From the NCBI GenBank assembly GCA_020726505.1, contig JAHLEZ010000004.1:2914001-2978000 (forward strand): DNA of 64,000 bases. The letters are read 5' to 3'. The notes below the pieces were generated by a model. The model was not told the DNA's origin. It saw only the letters and a list, made by a program, of their open reading frames with translations, and did no database searches. This document shows positions 1 to 9,289 of this stretch, one piece after another. The position numbers were made by a program, and so were the translations under genes. Positions within the stretch are counted from its first letter, which is position 1. The number at the start of each line of letters is the position of its first letter. Source of the stretch: Leptodontidium sp. MPI-SDFR-AT-0119. Its lineage: Eukaryota > Ascomycota > Leotiomycetes > Helotiales > Leptodontidiaceae.

Positions 1-1658
1 GTTGAACACACCCTTTAATTCCTATCGATCGTGTGAAAACTTCCACCACTTTTCATTAAATATCAAACCAGATTCGCAAACCTCTCCTCAGAAATATCCA
101 CGATGCGCTTTGCTCCGAGAATCGAGCCGTGCGTCAATGAAATACTACTTCGCTAAGAATCCGCTATCAATGCTTTTGGGAACGATCAATGCCTATGGTT
201 TGGATGTATGTTAATATTTGAGCTTACTCCGAGATATTTCTATAAAGGCACGGAGCTATCGCACGGCATCTTCCCGTGTAGAAGTAGCACGGAGATAGAG
301 GACTGTACGGGGCTCGGTTATCCAGCACACGAGTCAGCAAGATCAGGAAGCTTGGAGGCTCCTTGTGCATGTAAAGAACCTAAGCGAGATCACATGATTC
401 ACCCAATCACAGCAGCGGTTCCTATAGGGCGAAGATTCTGTCACATACTTAGCAACTGTCTTTGCGAGGCGAACTTCAAGTTCCTTGATCAGCGAAAAGA
501 ATGGCCCGTCCCAGGAATTGAAGGCACAGGAGTGTTGGTTTTTTTTCTTCTTTTTTATTGGGCAGGGTCTGCCGAGCATGATCGATGGAAGGGGTGTCAG
601 TACCCCCACCACCTTCTCTCATCAATTTTAGTACAGCAACGTAGCTTAAAAAAATATTCATTCTCGACGTACCATGAATGACTAAGGAATCAGAAGTAAT
701 GGCGAGCGACGATTTCGTGCCGACAAGCAAATAGTCGCTTGCAATGGGGCAATTCTCGACTGTCATGCCTGGGGGCCGCAGCCCAACGCCACGTTTCCGT
801 GGTTGATCTGCCATCGTAACGTGTTTGTCCTCGATTTTTAGTTAGGATCACAGCATGAACAGGAAAAAACATTCATGTAAATGTGAGACGCATTTATTAT
901 TATATCTAAAGCCCAAAGCAGATTCGTCGTGCCATTGTTCCCGTAATCAGGTGGATTGAACTGGACAGTACTAAGATGATCCAGAACGGAGGCGGGGGTG
1001 ATTCTGATGGTGCAAATTTCTGAAAATGCAACCGTTGAGTACACGGATCCGTACCTTACCTTAATCCCCCGAGTGAGGGCATCGTGAGTTCGCTACGTAG
1101 GTGCCAAGGCAAGGCAGGTAGGTAGCTTCGGGGTTCTCATAATTACCTAAGCCGGGGAGGCGGATCGTGTTTTCCGTTTCCGTCGTGGCAATTAACGGCA
1201 ATTAACGGACCCGTTTGTGATCTCGGATTCTACCCAATTTGGCTCGGGTTCCATTAAGTGCCCCATTCCGCTTCAAGAGCCGAGGTTGACCCTTCGCCTC
1301 AGCAAGAAAATTATAGGGTAAACATGACATGGACTTCAACGAAAGACGGGAATCCTGAGCTGGATTGCCAGCACGCTGTTAGTATTACAGTGCCAATCCG
1401 GGATCGGGATCGGGATCGGGATGCGAGCGTGGACGACTCGACTCCACTCGACTCGGACCCGTCCTCCAGCAGTACTACCTGAGTAGGTACTTTGTTTGGG
1501 TAGCAACGTCGCGTCATTTCAACTCTCTCCTCTCCCATCAAGCCAAGATCATTCAACTCACCCGATCTCCCCGAGCCTCGCTGTAGTCGGTTTTATCTAT
1601 ACATACGTAGCTACGTAAGGTAGGTAAGGTAGGCAGGTGCGAGTAGTGCTTGGCTGGG
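1..1658. other. Gene-free stretch with microsatellites
   Basis: I see no supportable gene here. The open frames are short, overlap on both strands and lack fungal codon texture. The stretch holds T-rich runs near 540-560, a CGGGAT hexamer repeat at 1399-1422, and GGTAGGTA-type motifs near 1115-1125 and 1615-1640. Confidence 0.6.
1399..1422. repeat. Hexamer microsatellite (CGGGAT)x4
   Basis: Four perfect copies of CGGGAT are read directly. They lie about 400 bases upstream of the alpha/beta hydrolase start. They are not part of any convincing coding frame. Confidence 0.9.
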
Positions 1659-1667
1659 TATAAAATA
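1659..1667 (+). promoter_or_regulatory. TATA box of the alpha/beta hydrolase gene
   Basis: TATAAAATA sits 138 bases before the ATG at 1805. It is followed by a pyrimidine-rich leader with a TCCTCA microsatellite (about 3.8 copies, 1694-1716), a typical fungal core-promoter layout. The assignment rests on position and motif only. Confidence 0.5.
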
Positions 1668-1804
1668 AAGCTCGATGGCACAGTTTTGCTTCGTCCTCAT
1701 CCTCATCCTCATCCTCCCTATGACACTACTTACACTACCTCACAACCTCCCACTGCGATAATTACCTATTCACTCAATCAGTCTTCACTTCCTCATTCCC
1801 CATC

Positions 1805-2629
1805 ATGCCTGTTCTAGACCTCAAGAGTGTAAAGCTGCATTATGATACCTTCGGCAGCGGGCCTCCTCTACTCCTTATCCCAGGGGCAGATGGTCGAGGA
1901 TCCGTCTTTCATGATGTCGCTCAATACCTCTCGCGCCATTTTACCGTGGTATGCTACGACCGCCGCGGCTTTTCTCAAAGCCACCTCCTCGGAGCTCAAG
2001 ACTTCACCAACCGGCTCTCCATCGACGCAGATGATGCCAGCGCCTTGCTGGCACACCTCTCCCCCGAGCCAGCCTACGTCTTCGGCACGTCGTCTGGCGC
2101 CATCGTCGCCACACAGCTCCTGATCCAGCACCCAGAACGTGTCCGCGCTCTCGTCGCACACGAGCCGCCAGCCTTCGCGCTCCTGCCCGAGGAACTTCGT
2201 ATTCAAGCCGCTGGCCTCGTCGAGCACATTTACACGCTATATCGCGCGCAGGGTGTGCAGGCTGCCATGGAGGTTTTCTCGGGCGGACTATCAGCAGGTG
2301 AGGACGGTGCGAGGATGAGGTTCTGCATGGATACCACGCGCGGGGACGAGATCCGCGCGAACTCGATGTATTGGTTCGAGTTTGAGCTGAGGCAGTATAC
2401 TTCTGCCGTGCTGGATGTGGAACGTATCGTAGCCGAGAAGGCGAAATATGTCCCGGTCGCAGGGAGCACGTCTGGGGATGGGCCTGGAGTTGCGCCAATA
2501 GCGTTGCTTGCTGGAAAGGTTGGGAAGGAGGTGGTGAGACTTCCTGGGGGCCATATCTCGTATATGGTTGATTCGGAGGTCTTTGCTGATGCTTTATTAA
2601 CTTTGTTGAAGGGCGCGGTCAAGACTTAA
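1805..2629 (+). CDS. Alpha/beta hydrolase fold protein
   Basis: Single-exon gene for a 274-residue soluble hydrolase of the alpha/beta fold. The N-terminal strand and oxyanion region LLLIPGADGRGS (about 23-33) precede the YDRRGFSQS segment. The nucleophile elbow GTSSG (about 94-98, Ser96) follows, and the C-terminal catalytic His is in PGGHISYM (about 250). The length is usual for the family. The start is the first ATG after a TATA box and a CT-rich leader, with a CATCATG context. No signal peptide is seen, so it is probably cytosolic. Relatives include esterases, epoxide hydrolases and C-C hydrolases; the substrate cannot be read from the sequence. The next gene downstream is a broken HD-domain gene on the same strand. 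Confidence 0.93.
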   Translation: MPVLDLKSVKLHYDTFGSGPPLLLIPGADGRGSVFHDVAQYLSRHFTVVCYDRRGFSQSHLLGAQDFTNRLSIDADDASALLAHLSPEPAYVFGTSSGAIVATQLLIQHPERVRALVAHEPPAFALLPEELRIQAAGLVEHIYTLYRAQGVQAAMEVFSGGLSAGEDGARMRFCMDTTRGDEIRANSMYWFEFELRQYTSAVLDVERIVAEKAKYVPVAGSTSGDGPGVAPIALLAGKVGKEVVRLPGGHISYMVDSEVFADALLTLLKGAVKT

Positions 2630-3346
2630 AAGCTAGGAAATCCTTGTGGTTATCTAGAAATAATCTCTGTTCGTTCATATCGTCTCAAATATTCAATTGC
2701 GAGAACCTGCATTGCCTTCAAATTTGATTTGATGTACTTTAAGTCTTTATCCGAGGATTGCCTCCTAAATAACCTCCACGCACTTCTTTGCACTCTCTGT
2801 GTCCTTGTGGCCAAACTCGCGTGTACGATACTAACACTGGTGCAAAGCACCTATTGTTAACAATAGGCAGCATGAATGGAATTCTGTGTGGGAAACCCCT
2901 CTCCAAGTGGCACCGATAAAATCCGATGCAGTAAGCCAACTGTCCTTACTGTGCTTTAAGCTGTGCTAGAAAAATTGCCGTGTATTAATCGGTAGTGATC
3001 GCTAATCCGTTCGGATATACATGAATGAGACCCCGGATATACTTGGGCTCTGGAAGAAATAATACTCGACCAGAAAGGAACTGGCCACTCTCATTTTCCC
3101 TATTGATTAGTCTTTTCTACTAATCGCCACGGTCTGAGTTCCTTCTCTGCCACCCCTTGGTCTGTACAGGAGTTCGAGTGTGATCTGTTAGAAGTAAAAG
3201 TAGGTGGTTTGAGACGAAATCTAACAAGAGCAGAACCTTCAAACACTCCACCGTCTTTCTTCATCCAGCCGTGGTCGTTCTCAAAGCGCACATCCCGAGA
3301 AAGACTTCATCTTTTATATTCTATTCCAGCTCGTCTTTTGTCAAAT
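2630..3346. other. Intergenic, no gene seen
   Basis: About 700 bases between the hydrolase stop and the HD-domain pseudogene start. The short frames on both strands show no domain or codon pattern. The last 150 bases are CT-rich, as expected for the former promoter and leader of the pseudogene. Confidence 0.5.
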
Positions 3347-4075
3347 ATGTTGTCGTCGAGTTCCCCTCTGCCTGACCTGCCTAGGAGCGACATCCGCTTG
3401 CCCCAGACGCCTCTCATCCTCGGTGCCTTGGAGCACCTCAAGAAGATCACCAGCCCCATCACCGTCAACTATTGCGTTTGCAGCGCATACTTTGCCGTTC
3501 TGGTCTAGCGCAAGCTCCCGCACCGCGATGCCAAACCGCTCGATATCGAGCTCATCGTGTACTCCAACATCATGCACGACTTAGGCTGGGCCACGGACAA
3601 GTCCTTGTTGTCCAAGGACAAGCTCTTCGAGGTCGACGGCGCCAACATGGCCCGCACCTACCTGGAGGAGAAGGGGGAGCCGGCGGCGGGCGGCTGGGAC
3701 CAGCACCGCGTTCAGCTCATGTAGGATGCCATTGCGCTGCACGCCACGGGCTCCTTTGCGTTGCACAAAGAACCCGAGGTCGCCATTGCGCACATCGGCG
3801 TTATGGCTGACTTCTTCGGGCCCGACTATCCTGGAGAGCTGATCACCGTCGACGAGTACAAAGAGGTGATCCAGGCCTTTCCCCGCGCTGGCTTTTCGGA
3901 CCAGTTTCTCCAGATCATGTGCGGGCTGTGTGCTTTGAAGTCCGAGACGACGTATGACAACCTCGTCGCCGACTTTGGCTGTGTCTTTACCTTGCTATTG
4001 CTGCGTGTGATAAATATGACGAGGATTGAGATGGATGTTTGGTTGTTGGCTAGGCTACCGAGATTTATTAATTAG
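3347..4075 (+). pseudogene. Broken HD-domain (cyanamide hydratase-like) gene
   Basis: One reading frame from the ATG at 3347 to 4075 resembles the intact HD protein encoded at 4465-5172, but two TAG codons interrupt it, at 3506-3508 and 3722-3724. Shared blocks include MHDLGWATDKSLLSKDK versus LHDLGWSTNADLVSKDK, and KSETTYDNLVADFG versus KPETTYDTFMADFG. The second TAG replaces the Trp of the intact AWDAVALHTTGS block. The early metal-ligand His of the NHxxR segment now reads Tyr (NYCVCS), and the following Arg reads Cys. No frameshift is seen. The region is GC-rich, so it has not been heavily mutated. The family is metal-dependent HD hydrolases. It is almost certainly non-functional unless the stops are read through. 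Confidence 0.85.
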
Positions 4076-4464
4076 TCCCGCCCTTTTGCGTGTTGAACAA
4101 ATACGTACTTTCCCATCGGTTCAGGTTTTCTGTGACAGTCAGTATTTTGGAACGGCGACAATTGGTGGTCGTGACGGTGTAGGATTACAGTACGGCTATC
4201 CTCCATGCAGCGGTATATCAAACCACGGAAAAGGACCCAGGAGTTGAGCGTTGAGCGACCCAGATCCCGTTCCCCGTTATACTATCGCGCACGATTAGGT
4301 CATCTATAGGCCGGCTAGTCGAGATGATGTCAACTTGTATAGTATTTCACGTTATTTAACTAGATTGTAAAATCCTGGAAAAGTCAATCCGCATTTGTTT
4401 GAAATCTCTTCGCTTATTATCTACAAACCGTCGTTCTCAAACCCCCTAAACAAAGGTCGCCAAA
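4076..4464. other. Convergent intergenic spacer
   Basis: About 390 bases between the 3' ends of the broken and the intact HD-domain genes. It must hold both 3' ends and terminators; no gene or clear repeat is seen. Confidence 0.5.
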
Positions 4465-5172
4465 TCAATCCCTCGCAGCCAAAATTCTATCCATTACCCG
4501 ATACCCCTCTTCATTGTACCCTTCTACAAATTTCGCTCCGAAATCCGCCATGAAGGTATCATAGGTCGTTTCCGGTTTCGTCATACAGAAACCGCACAGA
4601 ATCTCCTTCACACCGTTCGAGAGGCCTAAACGAGGATACTCTTTGACAACCTCATCCCATACCTCCTGCGTCAATACACCACCTGGAGACCCTCCCACGC
4701 CAGCGAAATCAGTTCCTATTCCAAACAAGCAGGCTTGGACTTCGATCTCCTTGTGCCTGGCAATAGAACCCGTGGTATGAAGAGCAACAGCATCCCAAGC
4801 AAGTTGTAGACGCCGTTCGTCCCATTCCTCCTTCTTCCCTTCACGCCTTAGAAACTCTCTTGTTGCGTTCGCACTATCCACCTCAAAGCGCTTATCTTTC
4901 GAGACCAAGTCGGCGTTGGTAGACCAACCGAGGTCGTGGAGGATTGCCGTGATGGCGTGAAGTTCGTTGTCTCGTCCTTGTAAATGAGGAATTCGATCAG
5001 CAATGAAAGTCCCGAAAAGCCATGAGCGGACGACGTGGTTGTAGGCTAAAGTGCTTGTATTGTCACGTGCAAACTCAAGTGCTTTTGTGATGAGCGGCGT
5101 ATCAGGGACAGTGACGCCTGCGATGAGCTTTGTTGGAAGCGGAATATTGGCCATGGTTGAGTATAGAGTCAA
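4465..5172 (-). CDS. HD-domain hydrolase, cyanamide hydratase-like
   Basis: Intact single-exon gene. Of two possible starts, 5172 gives 235 residues and 5154 (MANIPLP) gives 229; the second matches the usual N-terminus better. HD-superfamily signatures are the NHVVRSW block (first metal His), ILHDLGW (the His-Asp pair) and ALHTTGSIARHKE (later ligand). The fungal cyanamide hydratase/urea hydrolyase-like family has this layout and length and uses a divalent metal. The enzymatic substrate of this copy is inferred, not seen. A TATATAAA box lies at 5214-5221. The gene runs tail-to-tail with its decayed relative at 3347-4075. Confidence 0.88.
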   Translation of the reverse strand: MTLYSTMANIPLPTKLIAGVTVPDTPLITKALEFARDNTSTLAYNHVVRSWLFGTFIADRIPHLQGRDNELHAITAILHDLGWSTNADLVSKDKRFEVDSANATREFLRREGKKEEWDERRLQLAWDAVALHTTGSIARHKEIEVQACLFGIGTDFAGVGGSPGGVLTQEVWDEVVKEYPRLGLSNGVKEILCGFCMTKPETTYDTFMADFGAKFVEGYNEEGYRVMDRILAARD

Positions 5173-5213
5173 CTAGGTCGATCATATTGTGAGAAGCACC
5201 TCAGTTGTGCGGG

Positions 5214-5221
5214 TTTATATA
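5214..5221 (-). promoter_or_regulatory. TATA box of the HD hydrolase gene
   Basis: On the minus strand the motif reads TATATAAA. It lies about 60 bases before the ATG at 5154 and about 42 before the one at 5172. This close spacing slightly favours the inner start codon. Confidence 0.45.
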
Positions 5222-5739
5222 AAAAGAGGAGGGCTGCGGCGGGGATTCGGATATGAGAGATAGCCTATACTAGGGATTATCATAGAATCGGCTGCTCCAA
5301 GTGCCTGGTTGGAGATTTTTAATGAGTCGGTCCACTTGAATTTGATTCGATTGGACAGCGGTCCTGGTTCGGAGGGGGATGTACGGTCTGGTGAGTAATC
5401 AATCTAACTTTGTGAGGCAAACTGATCAAGTCATATGCTTTCGTCAAATGGCGGGGTGATTACTACAATCTCACACATGTGTATTAGTAAGCTACTACGA
5501 CCAGGAAAGCTCCTTTCTCCAGCACTGATATAAGATATGTAAATGTTAATGTTAAGGCACTTTGTGTGTCGACTCTCGGGGGCCCTACTATACTAAATCC
5601 AAATAATACTGGGTCCAAAAGAAATGAAATACCGTTAGTCTGGTGGTCAACTGCCTTCTTAGATTTATTTCACGTCACCGAATTGACAATTGAGCCTCCT
5701 CCATTTTGACCATATTTCTCACTGACTGCTTCTAACTAA
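5222..5739. other. Intergenic, no gene seen
   Basis: About 500 bases upstream of the HD hydrolase and downstream of the 307-residue gene. It is AT-leaning, with no persuasive open frame on either strand. Confidence 0.5.
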
Positions 5740-6663
5740 TCATGCACTAAGCCATACAGCGCATCTTGACAGGTCTTCGTCACTCATCCAAACCTTAATG
5801 CACATCTGAGCGTGCCCAAAGATTTCGCATCTTATTATTAGCGCCTCTCTATATAAGAAAAGACCGCCTTTGAACCATCTGTGTAGTTGGCTGTTAAACA
5901 AAACATGAGGGGCTGACCCCAGGGCTCCTCCGTAGAAGTATCTTCGATCTTTGAACTCCCAGGGAACTGGTGCCATAGGATCTCTTGTTCGATAAAACTG
6001 GTCGACCTCATAGATCCATTGTCCTGGAGACAGTGGTAGAGAAATTTTCTTGACATCAAGCGCTTCGAATTGGGTCCACTGAGATAGATTTGCCGCCAAG
6101 AGAAGCAGTCTGAAACGAATTCCCGAAAGTCCCGATACTTGCGAGAGAGCGTCGAATCCGCAACAGTGAGCTGGGTGTCCGAAGGTATGGATACCAATGA
6201 TCCTTGCTGGCATGGCTTGGCTCATCGTAGGAGGTTGCATCGGAGACATTGCTTGCTGTGCTGGAACGGAAGATTTATAATGAGCTGTAGTAGCGGACGC
6301 CTGCTGATATCCATGCTGGCCCGGGTCCTTTGAAAGTGCCCCTATAGATTTGCCTTGCCTGCCTTCTGCCTCCAATATGCCTGGGACCAACAGTTCAAAA
6401 TCAGGAGTGTCTTGTGAAGTTTCTGGACTCAACATCCCAGATTCCATCCTTGCAGAAATCGCCCCATCGTCAGGAATCGCAGGATCGTGGGTCGGTGGAC
6501 CAAATGGAGGTTCGTATTCTGGGCGATGCGACGCTTGTAACAATGGTGCTGGACGGTTGAATGGAACTTGGTTCAGAGGAACAGATGAAGGAGAATGATT
6601 GATAGCGTTTTCTTGGGGATTTTCGATGGCTGTTGGTGGGTTTCCTGGAACAGAGGATGACAT
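5740..6663 (-). CDS. Unknown Pro/Ser-rich protein, 307 residues
   Basis: Uninterrupted frame of 307 codons with an ATG at 6663. Residues 1-150 are low complexity and rich in Pro, Ser, Gln and Ala, so probably disordered. Residues 155-307 are more ordered: they contain IGIHTFGHPAHCCGFDAL, an aromatic segment with WIYEVDQFYR, and a Trp/Arg-rich end including HRWFKGGLFLYREALIIR and a final VWMSDEDLSRCAVW. I recognise no domain and see no signal peptide or membrane span. The ordered half looks like real protein, so the frame is probably a gene. An additional exon or intron near the C-terminus cannot be excluded. Confidence 0.6.
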   Translation of the reverse strand: MSSSVPGNPPTAIENPQENAINHSPSSVPLNQVPFNRPAPLLQASHRPEYEPPFGPPTHDPAIPDDGAISARMESGMLSPETSQDTPDFELLVPGILEAEGRQGKSIGALSKDPGQHGYQQASATTAHYKSSVPAQQAMSPMQPPTMSQAMPARIIGIHTFGHPAHCCGFDALSQVSGLSGIRFRLLLLAANLSQWTQFEALDVKKISLPLSPGQWIYEVDQFYRTRDPMAPVPWEFKDRRYFYGGALGSAPHVLFNSQLHRWFKGGLFLYREALIIRCEIFGHAQMCIKVWMSDEDLSRCAVWLSA

Positions 6664-7146
6664 TGTATCGGTAATGCAAATATGGCGGTGATGATGCTGA
6701 CGCTGGACTTGGAAAAGACAAAGGGACGCGAAGTGAGAAGGAAATGGAATTTACAGCTTACACACACCATTGAAATGAAGGCAAGAACGAAGGAAAAGCT
6801 GAGAAGGCAAAACTTTCCAGTTCCCAAGATCGTTCCTGCCAATTTGACCGCTTCAGTTATCAGCAATCACAATCAAGAAGAGGCACAGAATTCGTTTGAT
6901 GTTTTCTCATATCCTACAGAAACGGTGGTATCATACAAAACAATCTGGATATGTCATCGGACATACATCCAACGTGGCCGCCCCACGTCCGTTGCAAGCG
7001 TTCCCATTATTTTCTGGCTCGTCAGCCCCTCATCCAGCCCTCCTGGATACGTTGCGAGGTTCGTCTGCACGTCTGCTCATGTACGGCTGGAAAATCCTTT
7101 TCGTCCCCCAATGTAATAAAGCGCAGGATGTGAATGCGTAACCCTG

Positions 7147-7328
7147 GATCGTCACGAGTGATCAGACTTCCTTACTTCCGTCCCCATCTGATGTGTGTAG
7201 ACTCTCCAAGCAGCAAATAAATCCCCCCACCAGTCGCAGAAATGTGTATGCATGGTCCAGATCGTCACGAGCGATCAGATATCCTTCCTTCCATCCGGAT
7301 CTGATCAAGCCAAGACTCTCCAAGCCGC
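7147..7328. repeat. Diverged direct repeat, two copies of about 68 bp
   Basis: Copy 1 (7147-7214) and copy 2 (7260-7328) share the opening GATCGTCACGAG(T/C)GATCAGA, a TTCCTT-rich middle and the closing GACTCTCCAAGC. They are 113 bases apart start to start. The pair lies just beyond the stop codon of the Zn2Cys6 gene, probably in its 3' untranslated region. The similarity was found by eye; exact identity was not computed. Confidence 0.7.
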
Positions 7329-7361
7329 GTATCTATCCTCCATCTCTCACCCTCGCTCCCA

Positions 7362-9116
7362 CTACAAGTTCATACCTCTCTTGATACGATCCAGGCGAAG
7401 GAAGGTGGCGAAGTCCTGCTCGGTAAACTCGCAAAGCTTTCGGATAGCCTCGCGGCGTTTGCCCTCTCCCTGTGCCTGCCACTGGGCTTCAAACAGGTTG
7501 AAGGTGTGGTCGGTGTGGCCGTAACAAGCGAATTCAGTACCATGGGGTTGGCGAACAAGACACTCGCCCTCAATGGTCGGGGCCTCGGTCCTAGTAACAA
7601 CCTCTGGAGCCTGCACAAGAATCTCTGTGATCTCTCCGCTCAACCAGTCATCGGTACCATACCAGTTGATTCCGCGAGTGTCAGAAGGCTTGTGGTGGTA
7701 TGCTAGACCAAAGACGATGGGAAAGTCGCACCAGACAACTCCGTACTGGTTCTTGGCTTGGACCACAAGCTGGTCGGGGAATTTTCCGGCGATACGCTTT
7801 GCGAGATCCATGAACTTTCCATTGTTCTCGTTGGTAACTGGGTGTGTGACTCGCATCTGTTGGCAGCACAGGAGGAAAGGTTGGTCTTCGTAGTGACGCA
7901 TGCCTTGGTCGGAGAGGTATCCATCGTCTTGCTCCGCGGAAGTCTTCTGAGCCTTGCGGCCATTCTTCTTTTTGCCCTTCTTACGAGAAGGCTTGGCCGT
8001 GATGACACTTTCACCTCCAACCTTTGGTGGAAGGATTCTGCTGGCAGGAGTTGAAGCAGCGGTGGATGTCTCAATCTCATCGTCAGCGTCATCTTCGATG
8101 GTCAGGCTTTGGAAGGAGGTAGCTGCACTTGAGATGGCGGGAGCCGAGGAGGATGGATCGTCCGACTCTCCAATGGAGATGATTTCAGTATCTTCGACAG
8201 ACTTTGCTTTCTTCTTGGGGCGGCGTCTATTCTTATTCTTGCTGATAGCCTCTTGCGCGGCGAGCTGAACTTCGGTGAGGGGGGTGGAGCTGGAGGGTAT
8301 GACGGTAGCATTAGGGCCACCAGTCCAGTCGGGGAGTGTGGTAGGATCATCTTCCATGAGTTGCGCAACTTGGACTGGGGGAAGATACTTGTTGAGCACC
8401 TGCTCGAGATCCTCCAAGAGAACCTTCTCGTCGGCTGCAATCTCGGCTTCAGTGCGCGGCGCGGCTCGTGGTGCGGGTTCTTCGGCGGGGTACTCAGCAG
8501 CTTGCTGCTTTCTCTTTGACTCTGCAAGGATGACATCTCCAATTGTGCGAGTCTCCCCTGCTGGAATTTGGAACCGAGGATCCATCATAGATCCAGGCCC
8601 CGTCTCCTCTGCTGCCCAAGATCCCCGCAGAGACAACTGGATGCGACCCTCTGACTCTCCATCGGACTCGGAGTCGGAGTTGTCAAAACGGTTGCGCGAC
8701 TCGAAGTCGGCCTGCTCTTGTGCGGTACGTCCGAGGAGAGGAGCCATCGTACGAATGGAGGGTTGTGGTTGCTGGGTGGATGGTCGTACTCCTAGTGCTG
8801 GTGCTGGTGCGATGCAAGGACGACGAAGTTTTTCACAGCGAGAGCAAGGATTCTGGGTGTCAGAAAGATCGCATCTCTGGTGTGCTCTACGACACGAGGC
8901 ACAGCTGATTCTCAGTCCTGGGCGAGTAGAAGTACTAGCGCTGCTCGCTTGCAGCTGGCCATTGTTTTGTAAGGCCTGAGGCAGCAAGGCCACACAACCA
9001 GGAGGTCCACCTGCTGGTAGGATACCACCTGCAGCTGGGGAAGCTGATTTCAGGTTGATGGTAGGCGGTAAATCGTCCATGATGAAGAAGAAAGTTTTGG
9101 TATTTGATGCGCGCAA
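7362..9116 (-). CDS. Zn2Cys6 fungal transcription factor
   Basis: Single coding exon. The likely start is the second Met at 9080 (MDDLPP), giving 572 residues; starting at 9116 adds 12. The zinc cluster uses Cys 60, 63, 70, 79, 82 and 89 (numbered from MDDL), spaced CX2CX6CX8CX2CX6C, which binds two zinc ions and DNA. Residues 90-400 are disordered, acidic or Ser/Pro-rich, with Lys/Arg-rich tracts (KNKNRRRPKKKAK and PSRKKGKKKNGRKAQK) that could be nuclear localisation signals. The C-terminal 170 residues are ordered and Trp/His-rich (WCDFPIVFGLAYHHKPSD). The usual fungal-specific middle homology domain is not evident. At least one intron lies in the 5' leader. Target genes are unknown. Confidence 0.9.
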   Translation of the reverse strand: MRASNTKTFFFIMDDLPPTINLKSASPAAGGILPAGGPPGCVALLPQALQNNGQLQASSASTSTRPGLRISCASCRRAHQRCDLSDTQNPCSRCEKLRRPCIAPAPALGVRPSTQQPQPSIRTMAPLLGRTAQEQADFESRNRFDNSDSESDGESEGRIQLSLRGSWAAEETGPGSMMDPRFQIPAGETRTIGDVILAESKRKQQAAEYPAEEPAPRAAPRTEAEIAADEKVLLEDLEQVLNKYLPPVQVAQLMEDDPTTLPDWTGGPNATVIPSSSTPLTEVQLAAQEAISKNKNRRRPKKKAKSVEDTEIISIGESDDPSSSAPAISSAATSFQSLTIEDDADDEIETSTAASTPASRILPPKVGGESVITAKPSRKKGKKKNGRKAQKTSAEQDDGYLSDQGMRHYEDQPFLLCCQQMRVTHPVTNENNGKFMDLAKRIAGKFPDQLVVQAKNQYGVVWCDFPIVFGLAYHHKPSDTRGINWYGTDDWLSGEITEILVQAPEVVTRTEAPTIEGECLVRQPHGTEFACYGHTDHTFNLFEAQWQAQGEGKRREAIRKLCEFTEQDFATFLRLDRIKRGMNL

Positions 9117-9156
9117 TTCCAGATAGGATCCAGTAATGGATTATTCACTGATCAGT

Positions 9157-9288
9157 CTGTGAGTAAAGGTTAGTAGAGTTATATGGAGGTTAAGATGGAA
9201 CTTAGATGAGGGAGTTGGCAGGATGACGACTGTTTGAAGTATCCTTGTACTTCATACTCAATTAAACACATTGGATGGATAGACTTAC
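9157..9288 (-). other. 5'-leader intron of the Zn2Cys6 gene
   Basis: On the minus strand a GTAAGT donor follows CTTTCTG at 9289. An ACTAAC branch point near 9170-9175 and a CTCACAG acceptor give an exon restarting at 9156, about 40-75 bases before the start codons. All three splice signals are canonical and the spacing is right. Confidence 0.7.
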
Positions 9289-9289
9289 C

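Noticed and set aside
6682..7116. 144-codon plus-strand frame
   Set aside because: The translation has no domain, signal or coherent composition, overlaps the promoter of the 307-residue gene, and shows no splice pattern.
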